The translations under genes and the position numbers were made by a program. DNA of 64,000 bases from Andalucia godoyi (Eukaryota; Discoba; Jakobea; Jakobida; Andaluciidae): positions 250,057 to 314,056 of the forward strand of contig VRVR01000028.1 in NCBI GenBank assembly GCA_009859145.1, given 5' to 3'. This document shows positions 56,894-64,000 of the stretch, one piece after another. The notes under the pieces were generated by a model. The model had not been told where the DNA came from and made no database searches. It saw only the letters and a program-made list of their open reading frames with translations. How positions within the stretch are numbered: position 1 is the first letter of the stretch; each line of letters starts with the position of its first letter.

Positions 56894-57238
56894 TCGGCCG
56901 CGATTTTTTTATTTTTTTTTTTGGCTCAAACGGACGGCGACTCAATGGACTCACACTGACATTTTCGTTCTTTTAGTTCCCCTCTCTCCTTCGGAGGGGT
57001 CAGAATTGGAGGAAAAAATGACACGCTCGGCAGTTCTGTGAAGGACGCTGTTGGTGCTGGAGAAGCAACAGGAAAAAAAAAAAATACGCGCCACCGACGC
57101 ATTCTTCTTTTCTTGGTTTTTTTTCTTCTCTTTTTTTTCTTCCGGTTTTGGTTCTTCGTCCTCTTGTCACTCGTGATCCGGTGCTGGTGCTATCTCTACA
57201 TTTCGCAATCGCCAATTTTTCTTTTAATCAAAGAAACA
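56894..57238. promoter_or_regulatory. Spacer upstream of squalene synthase
   Basis: 345 bp with T-rich runs near 56905 and 57115-57140 and an A-run near 57070. A frame continuous with squalene synthase is open back to 57038, but it encodes only Phe/Leu-rich low complexity from the T-runs, so it is taken as 5' UTR. Confidence 0.5.
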
Positions 57239-58600
57239 ATGTCTACTGCACTGGCTTTGCTTTCGCATCCCGACGAGCTCTGGGCAGCATTGCGGCTGCG
57301 CTTTATGCCTCCCGATGCTCCGTCTTTCTCAAAATCGACAAATCCGGATCTCGCGTTCTGCTACAGGATTCTTCGCAATGTTTCTCGGTCCTTTTCTGCA
57401 GTGATTGAAGCACTCCCGGACGGTCTGCGGGACTCTATTTGCATATTTTACCTGGTGTTACGAGCCCTGGACACAATTGAGGATGATACCGCGATCGATC
57501 GTTCTGTTCGGATCCGTGACTGCATGGCCTTTCACACGCACCTTGGAGAAGTGGGCTTTTCCTATGCCGGCTGCGGATCCGGGGATTATGAACTGTTACT
57601 GAGAGAGTATCAGCACGTGAATAATGTTTACCTCCGTCTTCCGGCAACGCATCAGGTTATTGTGAAGGACATCACCGAGAAAATGGGAAAAGGAATGGCG
57701 AAGTTTTTGGATCCGGCGACCGAGGGCGTCAAGACGTGGGATGATTGGAACGAGTACTGTCATTACGTGGCAGGGTTGGTGGGAGAGGGGTTGTCGCGAC
57801 TGTTTGCTGTGTCGGGATTTGAAGACCCTTCATTCAGCAATCTCGCAGAGTTGTCGAATGCGATGGGCTTGTTTCTCCAAAAGACGAACATTATTCGAGA
57901 TTATTTGGAGGACTTGGATGAAGAGCGGATGTTCTGGCCGTCCGATGTATGGGGCAAGTACGCGAAGAACATTGAGGACTTTGCGAGTCGCAACCCAGCG
58001 CAGCGCTCCAATGCTTTGAAATGTTTGAATGAGCTGATTACGAACGCTCTTGAGCATGCTCCTCAGAGTCTTGATTACATCTCTCGCCTGCGGCATCCTC
58101 AGGTCTTTGCATTTTGTGCAATTCCCCAAGTCATGGCCATTGGAACGCTTGCAGCATGTTACAACAATGGAAAATTGTTTGAGGGCGTCGTCAAGATCCG
58201 GAAGGGCCAGGCAGCGAAAATGATGCTCTATGCTCGCAACATGCCGGCGGTGTATTCGATCTTTTATGGGTTTGCTGCTGATATTGCGGAGAAGGTTCCT
58301 GTCACGGATCCTTCTGCAGCCAAGACGCACGCAATTTGCAGACGGATTAAAGACATGTGTGTTGCCTCTGGATCGGTAGTGCCACGTCGCGTTAGTCGAG
58401 GAAGCTCTCTTTTTGGAAAACGCATCATCCTAGCAGCCATGGCTGTTATTTCCTTTTGGGTTTTGTGGACGAACAGAAAACGGATTTCTTCGAAGCTTCG
58501 CTTGCTGACGTCTCCGGGGTCTTCTGGAGCCAAGATCATCCGCACTGTGCAACAGACTTCGAAAACAGGTGTTCGTGTAATGCAATCGCAGAGGAAATAA
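57239..58600 (+). CDS. ERG9: Squalene synthase
   Basis: It condenses two farnesyl diphosphates to squalene through presqualene diphosphate (EC 2.5.1.21), the first step committed to sterols, on the ER. The 453 residues show the first Asp-rich motif DTIEDD (78-83), the second DYLED (221-225) within NIIRDYLEDLDEERMFWP, and family blocks YCHYVAGLVGEGLSRLF and AELSNAMGLFLQKTN. A C-terminal hydrophobic helix at about 403-422 (IILAAMAVISFWVLW) followed by basic residues is the expected membrane anchor. The ATG at 57239 gives a typical start just before the first helix. Confidence 0.96.
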   Translation: MSTALALLSHPDELWAALRLRFMPPDAPSFSKSTNPDLAFCYRILRNVSRSFSAVIEALPDGLRDSICIFYLVLRALDTIEDDTAIDRSVRIRDCMAFHTHLGEVGFSYAGCGSGDYELLLREYQHVNNVYLRLPATHQVIVKDITEKMGKGMAKFLDPATEGVKTWDDWNEYCHYVAGLVGEGLSRLFAVSGFEDPSFSNLAELSNAMGLFLQKTNIIRDYLEDLDEERMFWPSDVWGKYAKNIEDFASRNPAQRSNALKCLNELITNALEHAPQSLDYISRLRHPQVFAFCAIPQVMAIGTLAACYNNGKLFEGVVKIRKGQAAKMMLYARNMPAVYSIFYGFAADIAEKVPVTDPSAAKTHAICRRIKDMCVASGSVVPRRVSRGSSLFGKRIILAAMAVISFWVLWTNRKRISSKLRLLTSPGSSGAKIIRTVQQTSKTGVRVMQSQRK

Positions 58601-58765
58601 CATCTCCGTCGTCGTCTTGCCTACGTTGTACACTGATCATGCATTCATAGCCATCGCTGATGATGCATCGCCAGTGTTGCCCGGACTGCGTTGTGCAGTA
58701 CCGGGAAGGGGGGAATTGGCCCCAGCACGCACTTCGGCGTTCTTAAGATAAATATTGCCTGCAAC

Positions 58766-59030
58766 GCTTGCCAAAAGACTCGAATCATTGTTGGTCATCG
58801 GCTAATCTGTCATCGAAGGCAGATCGAAGCCACATGTTTTTGTTGCCCGTATTTTCAGGGCGAGCACCAACTCTTCAATGCAACGCTGGGTGGAAGCAGA
58901 GTATCGTTGGCGGCGATGCACATCGCATGCACAATTCTAAAGTGAGGAACGAAGAACTTCTGGACCTGACTCAAACAAAAATTCCTGGTATGGTGTTGTT
59001 CGTTTGAATGTTCAATGATGACCCACAAAC
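58766..59030 (-). repeat. Dispersed repeat family E, copy E4 (inverted, internally deleted)
   Basis: Read on the minus strand, it starts like the other copies (ATTGAACATTCAAACGAACA, ACACCATACC), contains the GTCCAG...TTC block, then GAAGAGTTGGTGCTCGCCC, ACATGTGGCTTCGATCTG and ends TTTTGGCAAGCG. The central ~300 bases with the small frame are missing. It lies in the 606-bp spacer between squalene synthase and the kinesin; 58601-58765 shows no gene, and 59031-59206 is probably the kinesin promoter/5' UTR. Confidence 0.8.
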
Positions 59031-59206
59031 CGGTCAACCGTAGTCTAGCGAGCGTCACGCGACACCCTCTTCGCGTCGACAAACATCGACAAGGGATGCC
59101 GAACTGCAAGAAAGAGAGAAGAATTGGTCAGGAGAATCGTTTGCTTCCCGCATTGCTCGTCAGCACTGCGCCGCTTTGGCAAGCGCCTGCGCACACTGCA
59201 GAAAAC

Positions 59207-61264
59207 ATGGGAGACGTTCGGTCCAATATCACGGTCATTGCCAGATGTCGGCCGCTGATTGCCGCGGAAACTGCGGAGACTGCTGAAAACGAAGGTTCCG
59301 ATCGATTACTGAAGGCACTGCTACCGGATCGTTCTGTTCTTCTCTTCGACCGCACTGATTCAGGACCGCGTTTTTGCAGAAGGTTTGTATTTGACAATGT
59401 ATTCACGGACGAATCGACGCAAGATAATATTTTTTCTGGCTGTGTATCTCCGCTGATCCGTCGAGCACTGGAAGGATTCAATGCGACAGTGTTTGCATAC
59501 GGCCAAACCGGAAGTGGAAAAACGTACACTATGGAAGGATATGCATACACAAACGCCCGCTCCAAACCGAAAATTGACATTGAAAGTACCGTCCCCGAGC
59601 AACTTGGAATAGTGCCGCGAGCAATTACGTTCCTTTTCGATGAAATCGAGAATCTCCGGAGTGAAAACAGCGGGACAGAGGTTTCTTTGTCTTGCTCGTT
59701 TTTGCAGATCTACAACGAGCGAGTGTACGATCTGTTGAGCGACTTTTCTGCTGCCGAGCCCGTTGATAAGCAGCCTATTTTGAAAGTTCGATGGGCACCT
59801 GGAGATACGTTTTTTGTGGAAGGTCTGACCAACCAGCCTGTGGGTTCATCAGCATCCATGGCAATGTGGTATCATCGGGGCCTGCGTCAGCGCGCAACCG
59901 CGTCGCACAGTCTCAATGCAAATTCTTCAAGATCGCATTCCATCTTTCAAATTTATATATCGAGAACAGAAAAGAAATCGGCAGATGCTGACCTAACCGG
60001 TCGACAGAGCGCGTTGTCATTTGTGGATCTAGCGGGCTCTGAAAAGCTGTCTGTGATATCAGACAATCCTCAAGATAGCTTACGAAGGGAACACGCAGAC
60101 ATTAATCAGTCGCTTTTCGCTCTTGGCAAAGTCATCTCTTCCCTTTATCGCACGAATCACGCGGACAAAGGACGGAAACGAGGAGATCGGCAGAGAAAAT
60201 CGGCCTTGCACACTTCTCCGGTTTCGCGATTGCACATTCCCTACCGGGATTCCGTGCTTACGAAGCTTCTAAAAGAGTCTTTGGGAGGCAATTCGCTGAC
60301 TGTAATGATTGCATGTTTGTCTCCGCTGGACTCGCATTATCACGAAAATCTCAGCACGCTTCTGTATGCTGCGCGGACCCGCGCGATTCGAAATGTCCCA
60401 AAAATCAATGATTCACGCCATAGTTCTGTGGTGCACAGTCTTCAGCAAGAGATTGTGCACCTCAAGTCCGAAATCGAAGAGCTTCGTCAAGCTGTTCAGG
60501 TCAGCAATGCACTAGCGGACGTTTCCCCCAGCCGAATTGTCGTGGGAAATGATGCTTTGCTTTCGAATTCTTCGCTTACATTTGATCATGTGAAGAGTCA
60601 AATATCGGATTCCGTGAATTTAATCAAGGCATTGCTGAGCCGCAATCAAGAACTTTCCTCCACAATCGCTCAATTGCAGGAAGAAAATGCGTCGCTTTCA
60701 GCAATCAACACGGAACTGATGCTGGAGAACGACCAGCTCAGGAACATGGACTCGGATGACATCTCTTCCAAAATATTTCCGCGTTCGTCTTCTGAAGACA
60801 GTGCAATCCCTTCACTCGATGCAGCACCTGCATCGCTGACTTCAGACGAATCGTATATCACGCACGACGGCGACCTTTTCACTGGCATGTTCGTTGAGAA
60901 TGATCTGCCGCCACGTACGGAGGATCTGCCGTCCAAGACATGTCTGCAGCAGCCACCGAAAATCGCAGACGATCCAAGTTCTGCAGCACAGCTTGACGAT
61001 CCTGTACGAGCCACGTTTGCTTTCAATTCTCTAGCTCCATTCGACATTCGAAGAAGAGATCCAAATCGGACATCCGTCATTGAAGACACCCGAAGGATCT
61101 TGTATTCGGAAGGCAGCAACAACCCGAAACCAAAAGCTGCAGTACGAGCTACCAGCTCCGATAGGAAGGTAGACGAGTCTCCAAGAGTGCTCGAGCACCC
61201 GCTATATCCAGGTGCTTTTGTATCGATCCCCTCCTCTTCTTCCGTACGACCCTCGTTTTCGTGA
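59207..61264 (+). CDS. N-terminal-motor kinesin, class unassigned
   Basis: A plus-end-type kinesin of 685 residues. The motor domain is at about 6-400, with P-loop GQTGSGKT (99-106), switch I NANSSRSHS and switch II DLAGSEK, then the neck RAIRNVPKIN. Two coiled coils follow (about 410-435 and 480-525), then a Ser/Asp-rich tail to residue 685. A basic insert (DKGRKRGDRQRKSALHTSPV) sits between switch II and the IPYRDSVLTKLL block. The frame is open further upstream to 59015, but that part overlaps repeat E4; the ATG at 59207 (MGDVRSNITV) gives the normal kinesin start. I cannot place it in a named class with confidence. Confidence 0.88.
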   Translation: MGDVRSNITVIARCRPLIAAETAETAENEGSDRLLKALLPDRSVLLFDRTDSGPRFCRRFVFDNVFTDESTQDNIFSGCVSPLIRRALEGFNATVFAYGQTGSGKTYTMEGYAYTNARSKPKIDIESTVPEQLGIVPRAITFLFDEIENLRSENSGTEVSLSCSFLQIYNERVYDLLSDFSAAEPVDKQPILKVRWAPGDTFFVEGLTNQPVGSSASMAMWYHRGLRQRATASHSLNANSSRSHSIFQIYISRTEKKSADADLTGRQSALSFVDLAGSEKLSVISDNPQDSLRREHADINQSLFALGKVISSLYRTNHADKGRKRGDRQRKSALHTSPVSRLHIPYRDSVLTKLLKESLGGNSLTVMIACLSPLDSHYHENLSTLLYAARTRAIRNVPKINDSRHSSVVHSLQQEIVHLKSEIEELRQAVQVSNALADVSPSRIVVGNDALLSNSSLTFDHVKSQISDSVNLIKALLSRNQELSSTIAQLQEENASLSAINTELMLENDQLRNMDSDDISSKIFPRSSSEDSAIPSLDAAPASLTSDESYITHDGDLFTGMFVENDLPPRTEDLPSKTCLQQPPKIADDPSSAAQLDDPVRATFAFNSLAPFDIRRRDPNRTSVIEDTRRILYSEGSNNPKPKAAVRATSSDRKVDESPRVLEHPLYPGAFVSIPSSSSVRPSFS

Positions 61265-61410
61265 CGCTACGAACGGATCATGAGCGTTGGGAGTGCAAGC
61301 CTTCTTCTCGTTGTTGAAGAACGTTCTTGCCATGTACACACGGCTGCATACGTTCTGTCGAAGCGGCCAATGTAGTAAAAAGAACGCACATTCGAGCTAT
61401 CCAAGCCATT

Positions 61411-61571
61411 TGTTGTGTCACCTAAAATAATAAAACCTATCTGATTTATTTTACGAAACAAAAGAATAAAAGAAAGAAACTGTCGGTTACACACAAATAA
61501 CGGACACGCACACAAACGGACAACTCTGTGTCGTAGTCGACATATGTCGACAACGCTACGACAGCACAACA
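61411..61571 (-). mobile_element. 3' LTR of the gypsy-type retrotransposon (161 bp)
   Basis: On the minus strand the pol stop codon is followed by a purine tract (CTAGGGGGAAG) and then TGTTGTG, which pairs as a perfect 7-base terminal inverted repeat with CACAACA at the far end; boundaries are TG...CA as in LTRs. The flanking five bases on the outer side are CCATT (61406-61410), the expected target-site duplicate. The matching 5' LTR lies beyond the window. The 146 bases between the kinesin stop and the LTR contain no gene. Confidence 0.8.
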
Positions 61572-61578
61572 CTTCCCC

Positions 61579-63966
61579 CTAGAGACGAAGGGACGGGTGA
61601 GCAGTCAGATACTCATCCAGAGCCTTGAGGTCTCGAACCTCTGAGAATCCGAGCCAAGTGTCATCTTCTGGACCATAACCAGACCATCGTACCCGGAACT
61701 GATAGTTCTTTTTCGATTTCGACTTCAGAGAAAGAGGCCGGTGATCTACAATGGTTTCAACCAACCATTCATCTTTGTCCGCTTCTGCAACTTGAAGCGG
61801 CGAATCGATTCTGGAACTATCAAACAATTTCAGCCTCGAAACATGAAATTCTTGCACTCGCAGATCCAATAAATCCTGGCAGGAGATCATACTTCCTGAG
61901 ACAGCGATCACAACCAGAGGACCTCGCCAGTGTGGCGACAGTTTCGAGGGAGGACGATTTGGAAAATCCACCAACACATGATCACCAACCGAGGGTACGG
62001 TATGATCTAACTTTGAATCTGCCAATCGTTTTTGAATCACTCCAGCTTGGTACCGTTTTGCTGATTCGAGAAGACGATCTTGATCCAGAACTAAATGTTG
62101 AATATACTCCTCAACGACAGTAATTTCTGACGCCCTTCCCCCCTCTTTCTTTTGAAGGATGTTTCTTGACGGCAAAACATTGTCGCCAAACATGATGCGA
62201 ATCGGGCATGTCCCTATTGCTGAATGATACGAAGAGTTAATGATACGCTGCACGAGGGGAACAACTTCGGACCAACGCGAATGGACTCGCAGGTCCATGA
62301 CAAGTGAGCGGAGGTGGCGCATAACTTCCGCATTTGCGCGTTCAACAATCCCATTAGACTGAGGTCGATAGGGGATTGTGAAGTTACGGCGTGATCCCAT
62401 GAGTGTCAGCAACTCGTCGATAATCTTTGCAGAGTATTGAGACCCATTGTCGGAACGGACTTCTTTCGGTGGACCGTATCGACCAACGATATCAAGCAGA
62501 AGGCGGGCTACTTCTTTGGCAGTACAATCTGGAGAAGCGCGTAATTCGACGAACCGGCTGAAAGCATCGATGGCGACAATTAGATACGCATTTCCGAGTT
62601 CGTCTTTTGGAAGGGGTCCGATAGTGTCCACCGCTAGAGTGTTGAACAACTCATCCACGCTTGTTGTTCGCTGGGCTGCTTCAAAACTGGCTTTGCCGAC
62701 CTGCACCTTTTGGCATGTGGCGCAACTAGCGATAAACATCGCGACGTCCGACTCCATGGACGGCCAGGTGTTGCCCTGATCGCGGAGGAGTTGGCACGTT
62801 TGCCGCACCCCCTTGTGTCCAATAACCGCGTTATGGACTGCTTCCATGCGAACTCGTGGATCATCCACCACAGCCAAACAGCGGGAAAGAGCATCCGACA
62901 CGCAGTTGGATTCTCCCGCGATATGCACGATGGAAAAATCATATTCCTGAAGTCTCAGACGCCAACGGACTAACTTTGGGGTCTGTGACTGGTGAAGGTA
63001 AACGAGATTGCGGTGGTCAGTTTCCACCACAAAGCGATGACCTAACAGGAAATGCGACAACTCGGTGATGCAATAAAATATTGCGTAGGCCTCCTGTTCG
63101 ATAGTGGACCATTTGGATTCCGTGGGAGTAAACTTCCGACTCAGGAACCAGACCGGCCGTTCCTGTCCATCGGGCGTGCGCTGTAGCAGCATTCCGCCGA
63201 TGCCGACCGTGGAAGCGTCTGTACGCAAGACAATCTCCTGCGAATAGTCGAGATGGTGCAACAGTGGGGCACTGGCGATCGCGGCTTTGAGGTTTTCGAA
63301 GGCATCTTGACACTTTTCATCCCAAATGAATGGGGAGCGCTCTGAGCATAGTGCATGGAGCGGTGCGATGATCGACGAAAAATTTCGGACGAAACTACGC
63401 ATGTAATTGACCAGCCCTATGAAAGACCGGAGCAGCGGACGCGATGACGGAGAAGTCATGGAAGCGATGACGTTTTGTTTGTCCGGAGAGATACGCAACC
63501 CATGACCACTCACTACATGACCAAGGTACACGACCTCAGAGAGACCCAGTTTGCATTTCTCTGCCTTGAGGCGAAGACCATATTCACGAAGCCGCAATAA
63601 AACAGCGCGAAGACGACTGATGAACTCCTCGGGTGTCTGCGCGTAGACACATATATCATCAACGAAGACTTCGCAGATAGAACCCACGAGTCCCGATAAC
63701 ACATCCATCATAATCTTTTGAAAATAACGCGGCGCGTTTTTCAGTCCGAATGGAATGCGAGTGTACTCGAACAATCCGGATGAAGTGGAAAACGCGGTCA
63801 ACGATCTTGCAGCTGCTGCTAAAGGCAGTTGATGAAAACCCGAACGAAGATCCATGGTACCGAATATCTGCATGCCCGACAAATACGGAAAATGGTCCAC
63901 AGCACCTTTTCTGAGGTAGTGCTGCGGACTGGTAGAGTCGGGGACGGCGAGCAATCTGGCACACGA
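61579..63966 (-). CDS. pol: Retrotransposon pol: RT, RNase H, integrase, chromodomain (partial, likely defective)
   Basis: The frame is open over about 795 codons. Counting from codon 63954, the RT palm motif FVDDICVY lies near 97-104, RNase H acidic motifs LRTDAST and ETDHRNL at about 240-320, the integrase zinc-binding His/Cys part near 375-425 (GHKGVRQT, CATCQK), and the DDE core with VDTIGPL, SDNGSQY and NGIVERANAE at about 440-560. A chromodomain ends the protein (FRVRWSGYGPEDDTWLG). At 63967-63969 an in-frame TAA interrupts the frame inside the N-terminal part of the RT domain, so the copy is either frame-shifted or dead. Confidence 0.88.
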   Translation of the reverse strand, partial: SCARLLAVPDSTSPQHYLRKGAVDHFPYLSGMQIFGTMDLRSGFHQLPLAAAARSLTAFSTSSGLFEYTRIPFGLKNAPRYFQKIMMDVLSGLVGSICEVFVDDICVYAQTPEEFISRLRAVLLRLREYGLRLKAEKCKLGLSEVVYLGHVVSGHGLRISPDKQNVIASMTSPSSRPLLRSFIGLVNYMRSFVRNFSSIIAPLHALCSERSPFIWDEKCQDAFENLKAAIASAPLLHHLDYSQEIVLRTDASTVGIGGMLLQRTPDGQERPVWFLSRKFTPTESKWSTIEQEAYAIFYCITELSHFLLGHRFVVETDHRNLVYLHQSQTPKLVRWRLRLQEYDFSIVHIAGESNCVSDALSRCLAVVDDPRVRMEAVHNAVIGHKGVRQTCQLLRDQGNTWPSMESDVAMFIASCATCQKVQVGKASFEAAQRTTSVDELFNTLAVDTIGPLPKDELGNAYLIVAIDAFSRFVELRASPDCTAKEVARLLLDIVGRYGPPKEVRSDNGSQYSAKIIDELLTLMGSRRNFTIPYRPQSNGIVERANAEVMRHLRSLVMDLRVHSRWSEVVPLVQRIINSSYHSAIGTCPIRIMFGDNVLPSRNILQKKEGGRASEITVVEEYIQHLVLDQDRLLESAKRYQAGVIQKRLADSKLDHTVPSVGDHVLVDFPNRPPSKLSPHWRGPLVVIAVSGSMISCQDLLDLRVQEFHVSRLKLFDSSRIDSPLQVAEADKDEWLVETIVDHRPLSLKSKSKKNYQFRVRWSGYGPEDDTWLGFSEVRDLKALDEYLTAHPSLRL

Positions 63967-64000
63967 TTATCGCCTGGGGACGACGCCGTTCAGGAGTTAT

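Larger units (their letters stand above)
61411..64000 (-). mobile_element. Ty3/gypsy-type chromodomain LTR retrotransposon (5' part outside window)
   Basis: The element runs from its 3' LTR at 61411-61571 through pol and out of the window. Domain order reverse transcriptase, RNase H, integrase, chromodomain is that of chromoviral Ty3/gypsy elements. Gag, protease, primer-binding site and 5' LTR are not visible. Confidence 0.92.

Noticed and set aside
57038-57238. N-terminal hydrophobic extension of squalene synthase.
   Set aside because: It is a Phe/Leu run encoded by homopolymeric T tracts; homology to squalene synthase begins at the ATG at 57239.
59015-59206. 64-residue N-terminal extension of the kinesin.
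   Set aside because: Its start overlaps the inverted repeat E4 and it is not kinesin-like; the motor begins normally at 59207.
1-64000. tRNA, rRNA and CRISPR-type arrays.
   Set aside because: I scanned for B-box-like GGTTCGA and cloverleaf sequence and for spaced repeats; the only arrays are microsatellites. A covariance-model search would be needed to exclude tRNAs fully.

Overview
This window is nuclear DNA of a gene-dense eukaryotic protist. The evidence is single-copy eukaryotic genes (VPS54, glutamine-dependent NAD+ synthetase, type II glutamine synthetase, glycogen debranching enzyme, GAR1, COX17, RAD6, TRAPPC2, squalene synthase), GT-AG introns with GTATGT donors, spacers rich in microsatellites, and a Ty3/gypsy-type chromodomain retrotransposon. 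Most genes have no intron that I can see; two introns can be placed to the base, both near the 5' end of a gene. MKS1 and several ciliary-type coiled-coil and kinesin genes imply a ciliated or flagellated stage. The lineage cannot be settled from the sequence alone.

Layout. 1-13 kb: VPS54 (cut by the window edge), NAD+ synthetase, glutamine synthetase, a very unusual double glutaminase, and a Myb-type protein. 13-25 kb: glycogen debranching enzyme, a HAD 5'-nucleotidase, a SAM-domain kinesin-13 and an unknown acidic protein. 25-37 kb: a large membrane/PAS class III nucleotide cyclase, two ammonium transporters, and between them a FabH-like ketoacyl synthase of bacterial appearance. 37-51 kb: a coiled-coil protein, GAR1, a helical unknown, COX17, an RBM42-like RNA-binding protein, a RAD6-type E2, MKS1, TRAPPC2 and a CCDC57-like coiled-coil protein. 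51-64 kb: a DOCK-family protein, squalene synthase, an N-terminal-motor kinesin and the 3' part of the gypsy-like element with its LTR.

Two themes stand out. Five of the 14 recognised or predicted genes in the first 36.5 kb handle ammonium or glutamine nitrogen (NAD+ synthetase, glutamine synthetase, glutaminase, AMT x2). Glutamine synthetase and glutaminase, which run opposite reactions, are transcribed divergently from one 691-bp spacer. The glutaminase is a head-to-tail fusion of two complete glutaminase units, and the second unit has lost both the catalytic Ser and Lys.

Two families of dispersed repeats not tied to any element I can name are present. Family E has four copies (25.1, 40.2, 56.3 and 58.8 kb, the last inverted); the 40.2 and 56.3 kb copies are nearly identical and share a small open frame. 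Family R1 has copies at 2.1 and 24.4 kb and a diverged one at 37.2 kb, and it abuts the stop codon of the gene at 23.4 kb.
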